From Chloroflexota bacterium (lineage in GTDB: Bacteria > Chloroflexota > Dehalococcoidia > SAR202 > UBA826): a DNA stretch of 21,747 bases. Location of the stretch: NCBI GenBank assembly GCA_002696685.1, contig NZSI01000024.1, positions 19,911-41,657 on the forward strand. Direction: 5' to 3'. Made by a program: the position numbers and the translations under genes. Every line of letters starts with the position of its first letter. Position 1 is the first letter of the stretch. Positions 1 through 7,086 of this stretch are shown here, piece after piece. The notes beneath the pieces are model-generated. The model searched no databases. It saw nothing but the letters and a program-made list of their open reading frames with translations, and was not told where the DNA came from.

Positions 1-206
1 CCGAAGGTGCATTCGAGCGCCCCAGCTAATGCCCTAGCAAGAGTGGTTTTCCCTATCCCCGGTACATCTTCCGCCAAGATATGCCCTTTACACAAAACTG
101 CGACAATGGCTAAATCCACGACATTTTTTTTACCGACTACTACGCTATTTATGCTGGCTCTAATTTTATCAATCGAATCCTGAAAAAAAGAAGTCGGCAA
201 ATTCAT
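1..206 (-). CDS. MoxR-family AAA+ ATPase, N-terminal part (cut by window edge)
   Basis: Only the first 68 codons lie in the window; the gene runs off its left edge. The ATG at 206-204 follows a GGTGGGGAG ribosome-binding site. The peptide has the MoxR start: a short helical lead-in, the stretch VVVGKKNVVDLAIVAVL, then GHILAEDVPGIGKTTLARAL, which holds the Walker A lysine and threonine (GIGKTT). MoxR ATPases act as chaperone-like remodellers of metal-dependent or VWA-domain partners and often sit beside DUF58 and VWA genes. Such partners would lie to the left and cannot be seen. Walker B, sensor and arginine-finger motifs are also outside. The family call is firm from this motif; the specific partner is unknown. 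Confidence 0.85.
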   Translation of the reverse strand, partial: MNLPTSFFQDSIDKIRASINSVVVGKKNVVDLAIVAVLCKGHILAEDVPGIGKTTLARALAGALECTF

Positions 207-355
207 CTCCCCACCATAAAAGATGATAAAAATTATTAGTTAGTAACGGCGCCTAAAATCGACACTGATGCTAAGTATATAAGACTACAAACAAACCATA
301 CCTTTACACAATACGTTGAGTCTAAAATGCTCTATACTGAATTACTGTTGGTTAA

Positions 356-429
356 TGCCCGGTGGTGTAGTGGTAGCACTAAGGACTTTGAATCCTTCGA
401 CCCAGGTTCGAATCCTGGCCGGGCAGCCA
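356..429 (+). tRNA. tRNA-Gln (anticodon TTG)
   Basis: A complete cloverleaf can be drawn. The acceptor stem TGCCCGG (356-362) pairs with CCGGGCA (419-425). The anticodon stem AAGGA/TCCTT (381-385/393-397) encloses loop CTTTGAA with anticodon TTG at 388-390. The T arm carries GGTTCGAATCC. The discriminator is G426, and CCA is encoded at 427-429. The U1-A72 pair and TTG anticodon are both typical of bacterial tRNA-Gln. It is convergent with the crotonase gene on the other strand, only 9 nt away. No convincing -35/-10 pair could be placed upstream, although a lone TATACT occurs at 333-338. Confidence 0.97.
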
Positions 430-438
430 ACACATTAT

Positions 439-1164
439 CTACCTCATAGACAACGTTTCAGCTAATCTTTTTTCTAGTTTCAGACCTGACTGGAAGGGCA
501 AATCTAATCCCAATAAAACAGATTTTCTCGCAAGGGAAAGCGCGTATTCATCGTATCCAGAAAGTAGTTTGGATACTGACAAGCATTCGTCTAATAGTTC
601 TGAAGTGCTAACCACCCTGTCCACCAGTCCTATCTTCCTTGCCTCTTCCACTTTCATCACTCTATTACTCAATATAAATTCTAAAGTGCGAGACGTCCCA
701 ATTAGGCGTGGCAAAGTTTGAGTGCCGCCCGCCGCCGGAACCATACCAAGAGCTACCTCAGGCATACGAAAAACGCAATTATCGGCAGCTATGCGCACAT
801 CACAGAGAGAAGCGATTTCAATGCCTGATCCAATTACATATCCGTGAAGTGCCGCCACTAAAGGCTTTGGCTGAGTGTGAAAAAGCCCCCATAAGTCCCT
901 TTCCCATCTCACTGACCGTGCAATAACCTGTGAAGGAGCCGTACCAAATTCCGTTAAGTCTGCTCCCGCACAAAAGCCTCGTTCTCCAGATCCCCTCAAA
1001 ATAGCCACTTTAGCATTCGGATCATCTTTTAGGAGATTAAGTGTCTCGTAAAGCTCATCCCTCATTTGAACAGAAAACGCATTTATATGAGAAGGACGAT
1101 TCAAAGTAATAATCGCTATATCGTCAGAGCATTCATACAAAACAACAGGATTTTGAATACTAAT
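439..1164 (-). CDS. Enoyl-CoA hydratase/isomerase (crotonase) family protein, intact active site
   Basis: Crotonase-fold protein that probably hydrates or isomerises a 2-enoyl-CoA in fatty-acid, amino-acid or aromatic breakdown. Numbered from an internal TTG at 1140, the first oxyanion-hole loop is GFCAGAD (residues 55-61), the second is in HGYVIGSGIE, and the two catalytic glutamates matching rat Glu144 and Glu164 are E108 (GIEIAS) and E128 (MPEV). The usual GGTQTLPRLIG and family C-terminal helices follow. The TTG has no ribosome-binding site and removes the first beta strand. Upstream in frame, eight codons encode SIQNPVVL, a normal family N-terminus, behind AAAGGAGA and an ATT that overlaps the preceding stop as TAATT. 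I therefore place the start at the ATT (1164-1162), giving 241 aa. The substrate is unknown. Confidence 0.85.
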   Translation of the reverse strand: MSIQNPVVLYECSDDIAIITLNRPSHINAFSVQMRDELYETLNLLKDDPNAKVAILRGSGERGFCAGADLTEFGTAPSQVIARSVRWERDLWGLFHTQPKPLVAALHGYVIGSGIEIASLCDVRIAADNCVFRMPEVALGMVPAAGGTQTLPRLIGTSRTLEFILSNRVMKVEEARKIGLVDRVVSTSELLDECLSVSKLLSGYDEYALSLARKSVLLGLDLPFQSGLKLEKRLAETLSMR

Positions 1165-1874
1165 TAGTCTCCTTTAAAATTTGGGTCCCGCTTCTCCAAA
1201 AACGAATTTATCCCTTCAGTCCTATCCAAGGTACTTTGCAATATGACACTCATGTCCGCCTCCAAATTCATGCCTTGACGCAAAGTCATGTCAACGCCAG
1301 TGTAAATCGCTTCCTTGAGATACTGGGCTGCCCTGGGCCCATGTGTGGAAATTTTTCCCGCTATACAATAAGCGTCCTTCAGAGGATCAGTAGCTGACAC
1401 TCGGTGGACCATACCCATCTCAAGTGCCTCCGGTGCTTTGACAACTCTGCCAGTTAAGATAATCTCTAAAGCCCTGCCTTGCCCTACTATTCTAGGTAAT
1501 CTTTGGGTGCCGCCGTCGGAAGGTATCACCCCCTGCATTACATGGGACATGGAGAATTTACTTTTTAAACCACAAATCCTTACATCACACGCCAAAATAA
1601 GCTCCAGACCAAGACCGTGGGCATTCTCAGAAATAACTCCCAAAATAGGTTGTTTTATCGCTGAGACAGAAGGCGCTAAGCTAAAGTTGTTTGCCGACGA
1701 GCTTGAAACAAAATCGGAAGAAGAAGAGGTTAATATCACAACTCTAACGTCGGAATCCTGTGAGACGGCAGCGCAACAGTCTTCGAACTCCCATTGAATA
1801 GAGTTATTCATATTGCTATTGGGCAGCCTCAAAACCACTATCTTGCCATCGTTAAAACGTTCTATATTTATCAT
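1164..1874 (-). CDS. Divergent crotonase-family protein with degraded active site
   Basis: A 236-aa crotonase-fold protein. The fold is recognisable from GLGLELILACDVRI (88-100) and from VIPSDGGTQRLPRIVG, followed by LTGRVVKAPEALEMGMVHRV. Key positions differ from active hydratases. The first oxyanion loop, usually F-x-A-G-A-D, is a serine run (FVSSSSANNF, 55-64). The helix between that loop and the next strand is about 15 residues shorter than in the adjacent paralogue. The Glu164-equivalent is H111 (MSHV for MPEV), while the Glu144-equivalent E91 is kept. It may catalyse another crotonase-type reaction or act as a non-catalytic partner of the next gene. Its ATG overlaps the stop of the upstream membrane-protein gene as ATGA, and its TAA overlaps the next start, so translation is probably coupled. 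Confidence 0.8.
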   Translation of the reverse strand: MINIERFNDGKIVVLRLPNSNMNNSIQWEFEDCCAAVSQDSDVRVVILTSSSSDFVSSSSANNFSLAPSVSAIKQPILGVISENAHGLGLELILACDVRICGLKSKFSMSHVMQGVIPSDGGTQRLPRIVGQGRALEIILTGRVVKAPEALEMGMVHRVSATDPLKDAYCIAGKISTHGPRAAQYLKEAIYTGVDMTLRQGMNLEADMSVILQSTLDRTEGINSFLEKRDPNFKGD

Positions 1875-3034
1875 CTCGGCTGCGCTGTGGAGTCCGTCAC
1901 AGTTTCAGAGTTAGCTGCACTTCTAGTTGAGAGCACTTCATCTACCCCATTATTCTTTTTTATATTGGAAAAATACACGATGAGCTCCTTTGTAGAAGCC
2001 GCTATAGGAGGTCCTAAAATCACTCCCCACAACCCACCAATTTCACTGCCTATCACAATGGAGACTAAAATCAACAATGGGTGAATTTTGATCGCAAAAC
2101 TCTGAATCCTAGGAACCAAAAATGCTCCCTGCATTAGTTGAATTCCTCCGTAGAGCAACAAAACCCAAATAAACTTATCTGGAGAGGTTGAAAGTACGAC
2201 CACTAAAGCAGGAATAAATCCAAGCCAGGCCCCTATTATGGGAATGAATTCAAACATCCCGGCCACTACTCCGAGGAGTATCGCGTAATCAATCCCGATC
2301 AAGATTAAACCAATCGAGATGAAAAACCCAACTACAGCAGCAAGAGTCACTTGAGCTCTCACATATGCCCCAACTACACGATTCAAAATTCTTAGAACAT
2401 ACACTACATGTATCTGAGAGTCAGCAGGGAAAATATCTACGAACGACTCTCGTACCTTCTCTCTGTCCTTCAACAAATAAAACACAAATATTGGGACCAC
2501 AATTAGACCAATAACAAGAGTAAAAGCGTGTACAGCGGCTACAGCAACCCGGCCAAGAAAACCATGAAGGTAGGAGAGCACTATGTTCCCTAGGTTGTCT
2601 ATAATCCACCCAATGGCAGCGAGAATACCACCTATTTCTGATCGTAGCGGCTCAGGAATGCTGTTTGAGTATTCTTTATTCCAACCCTCCACGCTGTTTA
2701 TAGCTTCGGTAACAAACACTGGTAATTTACTAATGAGTTCTGTTGATTGAGCGAAAAGAGGCGGAACTATTAACAAAATTGCTCCTATCAACAAAATGAT
2801 TGCCAGCAAATAAACTATGGCTATAGAAATGCCCCTGGATAGTTTTGGGTACAGAGTTTTTCCGGGTAAAACCTTTTCTACTATCCTTACGATAGGGTAA
2901 AGCAAATAGGTCAAAACAATGCCAATTACAAACGGAAACAGAGCCCCTTTCACGAGATACAAAACAAATACGACGACCGCCGCTATAAAAATGTAAAGCG
3001 CAATTTTGGCAGACTTTTCTAGTGATAGGCCCAT
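1871..3034 (-). CDS. AI-2E family (TqsA/YdiK-like, DUF20) membrane transporter
   Basis: A 387-aa polytopic membrane protein with the layout of the AI-2E transporter family: two N-terminal hydrophobic helices (about 10-50), a helical hairpin (68-95), a less hydrophobic cytosolic or peripheral segment (95-145), then five or so C-terminal helices (150-350). Family signatures are visible: VPIFVFYLLKDREK, the EFIPIIGAWLGFIPA motif, and the late IKIHPLLILVSI segment. Members export small molecules (TqsA, AI-2) or work in ion antiport, so the substrate cannot be read from sequence. The C-terminal 30 residues are polar and probably disordered. ATG at 3034 follows a GGAG site. It is the first gene of the operon with the two crotonases and has its own promoter. 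Confidence 0.9.
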   Translation of the reverse strand: MGLSLEKSAKIALYIFIAAVVVFVLYLVKGALFPFVIGIVLTYLLYPIVRIVEKVLPGKTLYPKLSRGISIAIVYLLAIILLIGAILLIVPPLFAQSTELISKLPVFVTEAINSVEGWNKEYSNSIPEPLRSEIGGILAAIGWIIDNLGNIVLSYLHGFLGRVAVAAVHAFTLVIGLIVVPIFVFYLLKDREKVRESFVDIFPADSQIHVVYVLRILNRVVGAYVRAQVTLAAVVGFFISIGLILIGIDYAILLGVVAGMFEFIPIIGAWLGFIPALVVVLSTSPDKFIWVLLLYGGIQLMQGAFLVPRIQSFAIKIHPLLILVSIVIGSEIGGLWGVILGPPIAASTKELIVYFSNIKKNNGVDEVLSTRSAANSETVTDSTAQPR

Positions 3035-3110
3035 AACTCTCCAACTGTATATGGAGTAAAACTGTGACGCTTACTGTGAAATATCAAACACTCCATCCTA
3101 TACAGACCCA

Positions 3111-3139
3111 ATTATGTAAAAGAGCGATGGGTTAAGCAA
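3111..3139 (-). promoter_or_regulatory. Sigma70-type promoter for the AI-2E/crotonase operon
   Basis: On the minus strand TTGCTT (3139-3134) and CATAAT (3116-3111) are spaced by 17 nt. The -10 matches consensus at 5 of 6 positions. Transcription would start near 3104, about 70 nt before the AI-2E ATG. A heptamer, TCACAGT, occurs twice in the 5' leader (3079-3073 and 3067-3061), spaced by 5 nt. Confidence 0.55.
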
Positions 3140-3184
3140 CAATACTGGACAAAACCGGTAGCGAAGTCAGGTATGAACCTAAAA

Positions 3185-4039
3185 TCATCCCTCTCTGAAA
3201 CTATTAACTACTCCTCGACAAGGAATAGTAGATACCCCTTGAGACTCAACACTGAGTCCAGCCACAACTGAGGCAAAGTCAGATGCCTCCCGCAAATCTT
3301 CAGTCTCGAAGAATCTTACTGCAAAAGCAGCAGCAAACACGTCTCCCGCTCCTGTTGGATCAACTTCTGCAACATTTATTGATTCTGACTTAAAGGTGAA
3401 TTCGTCCGAATAAACTCGTGCGCCGTACTTTCCATTTGTAACAATCAACACCTTGGCAAGTTTTCTCCAATTGGCAATATCAGTTGGTTCATAAGCATCC
3501 TGCTCGGAGCATATAGCGACATCAATGTTAGGCAAAAGTTCCGCGCCATCCCATTTGTTCGCATAGACTCGTCCGTTTTCCCCTACTCGCCTAGTCCAAC
3601 CTTGAATAGAAGCCACAATCAATGAGTCTGGAAATCGGTCAATTATCTGGATTGGGATTTCATCAAGTAGTGGTGCAAGATGAAGTATAGGTACCTGGGT
3701 CCAAGCTTCTGGAAGCACTGATAGAGAGACAGGGTCGGCAATATCATGGGCGTACTGGATTCTGTTCCTTCGATCACTGGCACCGCTGTATATATTCTCG
3801 AATGTGGTAGTTAACCTTGAAACCGAGTATCGTACCGGACAGTTTTCAAGCTCGCTTGGGAAACTAAAATCTGGCGAGTAAGAGGTGAGTATCCCTGGCT
3901 TAAACCCTAGCCTATCCGCTGTCACTGACCCGTAATAAACAGCTCCCCCCGCAACATATCCAAAAGTAGAAATATCTTTAGCTATGTGCCCCACCGCCAG
4001 ATATTGCACATCATCCAGGCTTACGTTCCAAATCCCCAC
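3185..4039 (-). CDS. PfkB (ribokinase) family sugar/nucleoside kinase
   Basis: A 284-aa protein of the ribokinase fold, expected to phosphorylate a small alcohol substrate (sugar or nucleoside) with ATP in the cytoplasm. The N-terminal glycine pair is in YVAGGAVYYGSV (29-39). The C-terminal PfkB signature is EVDPTGAGDVFAAAFA (225-240), with the anion-hole GAGD at 230-233 and catalytic base D233. The usual N-x-x-E Mg/phosphate motif is altered to SEQD (178-181). It lacks the N-terminal lid residues of bacterial ribokinases and is at the short end of the family. The start is GTG at 4039, directly abutting the jag TAG; no clear ribosome-binding site precedes it, so translation probably depends on the upstream gene. 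The substrate is unknown. Confidence 0.85.
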   Translation of the reverse strand: MGIWNVSLDDVQYLAVGHIAKDISTFGYVAGGAVYYGSVTADRLGFKPGILTSYSPDFSFPSELENCPVRYSVSRLTTTFENIYSGASDRRNRIQYAHDIADPVSLSVLPEAWTQVPILHLAPLLDEIPIQIIDRFPDSLIVASIQGWTRRVGENGRVYANKWDGAELLPNIDVAICSEQDAYEPTDIANWRKLAKVLIVTNGKYGARVYSDEFTFKSESINVAEVDPTGAGDVFAAAFAVRFFETEDLREASDFASVVAGLSVESQGVSTIPCRGVVNSFREG

Positions 4040-4735
4040 CTAACTGGGAAAGATCACAATCTTGCGGTCACTTCCTGAACCGGAGCTTTCTGTATATACA
4101 CCACTTTCATCAGCCAAGAACATATGCACAAGACGTCTTTCGCGAGGGTTCATCGGTTCCAACTCTATCGACCGACCCGTCCTAACAACCCTCTGTGAAA
4201 CTCTTTCTGCAAGATTGTGAAGAGATTGCTTTCTTCGATCATCGTATCCTTCCACATCAACCGATACGTTTGTTCTTTGACCCATATTTCGACTAACCAG
4301 GAACCTGACTAGAAATTGAAATGATCGGAGGGTTTCACCTTTTCGACCGATTAAGAGACCTGAGTCGTCCCCTTCAATCTCAAACAAGGGACCACCACCA
4401 TCTTCGTTATCAGCTCGACGTAAATTAGAAGTAACGTCGACTCCCATAAATTCAATCAACTTATTGATGGTTTCTCTCCCACTTTCAATTACATCTCCCT
4501 GTGATACGGAGACGTCTTCAGAAGAAGAGTCATCCAATACATTTTCTGAGGCCAAAACACCTTTCGAGATCCGGGTGACAACAACTTTCGCAGGCTCACT
4601 ACCTATACCAAAAACACCAGACTTTCCTCTACTAACGACGTCTATTTCTACCTCGTCTCGCTCTGCGTCTAGTTCTCTTATGGCGATCTCGATCGCGTCT
4701 TCCACTGTTTTCCCCGTCATCTGTATTGAGTTCAT
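4040..4735 (-). CDS. jag: Jag/KhpB RNA-binding protein (Jag-N, KH and R3H domains)
   Basis: A 231-aa protein with the full Jag architecture. The Jag_N domain (about 1-50) ends in the hallmark SRGKSGVFGIGSEPAKV. An acidic linker follows, then a KH domain with GRKG in DDSGLLIGRKGETLRSFQFL. A C-terminal R3H domain has LEPMNPRERRLVHMFL. KhpB-type proteins bind RNA and, in Firmicutes, work with KhpA in cell-elongation control; yidC-jag linkage is widely conserved. The open frame begins at GTG 4744, but that GTG touches the GAGGAGA site. The ATG at 4735 sits at a usable distance and is preferred. The first 34 codons overlap the 3' end of yidC in the +1 frame. Confidence 0.93.
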   Translation of the reverse strand: MNSIQMTGKTVEDAIEIAIRELDAERDEVEIDVVSRGKSGVFGIGSEPAKVVVTRISKGVLASENVLDDSSSEDVSVSQGDVIESGRETINKLIEFMGVDVTSNLRRADNEDGGGPLFEIEGDDSGLLIGRKGETLRSFQFLVRFLVSRNMGQRTNVSVDVEGYDDRRKQSLHNLAERVSQRVVRTGRSIELEPMNPRERRLVHMFLADESGVYTESSGSGSDRKIVIFPS

Positions 4736-5549
4736 ATTGTTCACTCTCCTCGAGTGCAGAAGCTGAAGCGCCCGACAATGAAACGGCTGGCTCTGGCGGT
4801 GCAGTTCTCCTAAAATTTATTAAGTTTACTAGTGGATCCCATCCCGTTATAAAGCCCTGAATAACTATACCCACAATATTTGAAATAACCCAATACAGAG
4901 CTAGGCCGCTAGGAAACTGCATCGAGAAAAACCCAAACATTAAAGGCATCATCCACAGCATCATTTTATTGGTTGACGCCTGTTTGTCATCAGCCGCAGG
5001 CATCATAGTCATTTTCTGCATGAGAAACATCGAAACGCCAACCATAATTGGCAGAACTGGCAAGGTATCAGGACGAGCCAAGTTCAACCACAAGAAAGAA
5101 CTATCCAAGGGAATAACATCTTTGACCATAGGCATCCAGGAGTATAAGTTGGTTGACAAACCAACCAAACTCTCAGGCGTGGACGGAACGGTTTTTATAA
5201 TAGCTTGATAGAGTCCGATCCATATGGGCATCTGTATGAACATTGGACCAAGGCAACCAATTGGATTTACTCCCTGTTCTTTGTAGAGCTTCATGGTTTC
5301 CTGGGATTGTCTTTTTTTATCGTTCGAATATTTAGACTGAATCCCCTTTATTTTCGGCTGCAGAGCGGACATAGCTTTCATTTGCTTACTTTGCTTGACA
5401 GTGAGAGGCATCATTACCCCTCTTATAGCTATGGTAAATATCGCTATGGCAATTCCGAAATTGCTAAACGCAACGCTGTAAAGAAAAATCAACGAATTGA
5501 TCATCGGCTGAACGATGACGGTGCCCCATATTTGACCAAATAATTCCAC
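4632..5549 (-). CDS. yidC: YidC/Oxa1/Alb3 membrane protein insertase with Arg-rich tail
   Basis: A 305-aa insertase that helps Sec-dependent and independent proteins enter the cytoplasmic membrane. It has the short form, without the large periplasmic domain of Gram-negative YidC. Membrane segments are visible near 18-55, 95-120, 165-185, 197-212 and 215-235. The positively charged groove residue is R43 in FTIAIRGVMMPLTVKQSKQMKAM. GVNPIGCLGPMFIQMPIWIGLYQAI and FPSGLALYWVISNIVGI are typical conserved blocks. The start is GTG at 5549 after GAAGG. After residue 250 comes an acidic linker and a tail with about 16 arginines in the last 25 residues. Basic tails in other YidC proteins contact the ribosome. 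This one lies almost wholly within the jag overlap. Confidence 0.95.
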   Translation of the reverse strand: MELFGQIWGTVIVQPMINSLIFLYSVAFSNFGIAIAIFTIAIRGVMMPLTVKQSKQMKAMSALQPKIKGIQSKYSNDKKRQSQETMKLYKEQGVNPIGCLGPMFIQMPIWIGLYQAIIKTVPSTPESLVGLSTNLYSWMPMVKDVIPLDSSFLWLNLARPDTLPVLPIMVGVSMFLMQKMTMMPAADDKQASTNKMMLWMMPLMFGFFSMQFPSGLALYWVISNIVGIVIQGFITGWDPLVNLINFRRTAPPEPAVSLSGASASALEESEQYELNTDDGENSGRRDRDRHKRTRRRARRGRNRRR

Positions 5550-5597
5550 TAGGTAACCTTCAAGTACTCATAAAATGTATGTGACTAATAAATGCTA

Positions 5598-6839
5598 TCA
5601 ACAGGAAGGGGCCCAATCACTCGGATTCGGGATCTCTCCATCCTTCGCCTTGTCTGAAAAATACGGCGCATCCCACTTTTCATCCGGATTTCCATTTCCC
5701 TTTATTTGAATTGCTCTGATCGAATGATCTCTCACACTAAAATAAACGGAGTTCCCGTCAGAAGTGATAGGCGCCTCAATTTTTTCCCCTGTACTACACG
5801 TACCCATAATTATCCCGGAGGACAATTCTGAGATATAAAGATCCCCACCTTTGGAGCCGTAGGCAATCATGTCGGAGACAATTGCCGGTGAGCCCACAAT
5901 AGCTCCTTTTGTCTTACTTTCCCATCTCAGATTTCCATCATTTTTGTCAAGTGCATACAAACTTCCATTCAAAGATGGGGCATACACAGCAGTTCTGTCC
6001 GTAACAGCTCTCCCCCAATACCAATTGGAGGCACCTGTAAATCGCCAGTTCTCAACCCCTGACATAGCATCCAATGAATAAAAGTTCCCGTCGAAGGACC
6101 CGATATAAACTTCTCCGTCTGAAACGAGTGGTGATGAGGCTACAGCAGCACCAGTCTCATATACCCACTTTGTAGCCCCGCCCTCAATACATGTGTTGCA
6201 GCTTAGATCAAGAGCATAAATGTTGTGATCGAGCGAAGAAAAGATCAAGAGATTCTCAAAAACCTGAGGAGTGGACCATATACTGGATCCTGTCTGAAAT
6301 TGCCACTTTCTTTCCATTGTTACTTCTTGTCCACGGATAGAAATATCATAGGCATGCATAAAGCCGTCACTTGAACCAACGTACAAAACCCCGTCCTCTA
6401 TCAAGGCCCCACCCACAATCTCATCCGCAATTGGCTCTGTTTCTAATAAAACCCCGTTGTCCAGTGCATAGGCGTGCATCTTGCCATCATAGGACCCAAC
6501 AAAGGCAACACCCTTATAAACTGCTGGCGTTCCATATATGGCTCTCCTATCATCCTTATCCTCGTCTACCCGCAACAATGTCGGGGCCCAATCATGCCTG
6601 CCGGTTTCAACGTTTATAGACAGTAGTTGACCGTCCATACTACCGATAATGAGAGATTCATCTACGACCACACCGCCGGACCATCCTTGAGCGGTACCAA
6701 CACGAGAGCAACCCAAAAAAACAACCAGTAACAATATGGTCAAAACTGAGTTAAATACCAATGTCCCGAACTTAGTCGACATATAGTGGTGATCTAAACT
6801 TTTAACCAAAGTACTTCCTATTTCAAGGAACCGGGTCAT
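5598..6839 (-). CDS. Secreted lipoprotein with eight-bladed PQQ-like beta-propeller (BamB-like fold)
   Basis: A 413-aa exported protein. A hydrophobic segment (26-43) ends in VVFLGC, a lipobox-like site with Cys44, so a membrane lipoprotein is likely. An alternative ATG at 6782 (residue 20) would leave a tidy 25-residue lipoprotein signal peptide. Eight repeats of the Y-x-G-S-x-D-G type occur near residues 64, 113, 153, 199, 245, 286, 326 and 366, each usually followed by YAL and a Trp, as in PQQ-dehydrogenase-like propellers. No PQQ or metal ligands of true dehydrogenases are recognised, so a binding or scaffold role like BamB is more likely. It carries a CxxC pair (C214, C217). The 5' end overlaps yidD by 17 nt, and yidC follows 48 nt downstream. 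Client unknown. Confidence 0.85.
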   Translation of the reverse strand: MTRFLEIGSTLVKSLDHHYMSTKFGTLVFNSVLTILLLVVFLGCSRVGTAQGWSGGVVVDESLIIGSMDGQLLSINVETGRHDWAPTLLRVDEDKDDRRAIYGTPAVYKGVAFVGSYDGKMHAYALDNGVLLETEPIADEIVGGALIEDGVLYVGSSDGFMHAYDISIRGQEVTMERKWQFQTGSSIWSTPQVFENLLIFSSLDHNIYALDLSCNTCIEGGATKWVYETGAAVASSPLVSDGEVYIGSFDGNFYSLDAMSGVENWRFTGASNWYWGRAVTDRTAVYAPSLNGSLYALDKNDGNLRWESKTKGAIVGSPAIVSDMIAYGSKGGDLYISELSSGIIMGTCSTGEKIEAPITSDGNSVYFSVRDHSIRAIQIKGNGNPDEKWDAPYFSDKAKDGEIPNPSDWAPSC

Positions 6840-7047
6840 AGCCTTTAGTTCCTAGCGGGTTGCATCTAAGTATCCGTCCGGTTACCAAGACTGATCCCTT
6901 CCACAAACCATGTTTATCAATGGCTTCCATCGCATAAATTGAGCATGTTGGATGATGCCTGCAAGCTACGGGAAGATAGGGGGATATGGCTCTCTTATAA
7001 AAATTTATCGTCCAAATAGCACTTCGACTAAGTTTGTAGCTAATCAT
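6823..7047 (-). CDS. yidD: YidD membrane protein insertion efficiency factor
   Basis: A small protein (74 aa from ATG 7047) of the YidD/DUF37 family, a membrane-associated helper of YidC-dependent insertion. It has nearly all the family signature: INFYKRAISPYLP, CRHHPTCSIYAMEAI, HGLWKGSVLVTGRILRCNP and the terminal GYDPVP. The residue after CR is His where Phe is usual. The frame stays open to a GTG at 7077 (84 aa), 9 nt past the rnpA stop. The ATG at 7047 has a GGA 6 nt upstream and gives a family-typical N-terminus (MISYKLSRSAIW), so I prefer it. The 3' end overlaps the start of the propeller lipoprotein gene. Confidence 0.93.
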   Translation of the reverse strand: MISYKLSRSAIWTINFYKRAISPYLPVACRHHPTCSIYAMEAIDKHGLWKGSVLVTGRILRCNPLGTKGYDPVP

Positions 7048-7086
7048 ATTTTCCAACTGAAAGCCAATCGACAACACTCAGATATT

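Noticed and set aside
333..338. TATACT upstream of the tRNA as part of a promoter
   Set aside because: TTGAGT at 316-321 is only 11 nt away and TTTACA at 303-308 is 24 nt away; no hexamer fits a 16-18 nt spacing, so I did not call a full promoter.
356..429. tRNA-Gln as an integration (att) site
   Set aside because: No integrase, no second copy of the tRNA 3' end and no composition change is visible nearby.
1438..1797. 119-aa plus-strand open frame
   Set aside because: It lies wholly antisense to the crotonase gene, has no ribosome-binding site and no recognisable domain; typical shadow frame.
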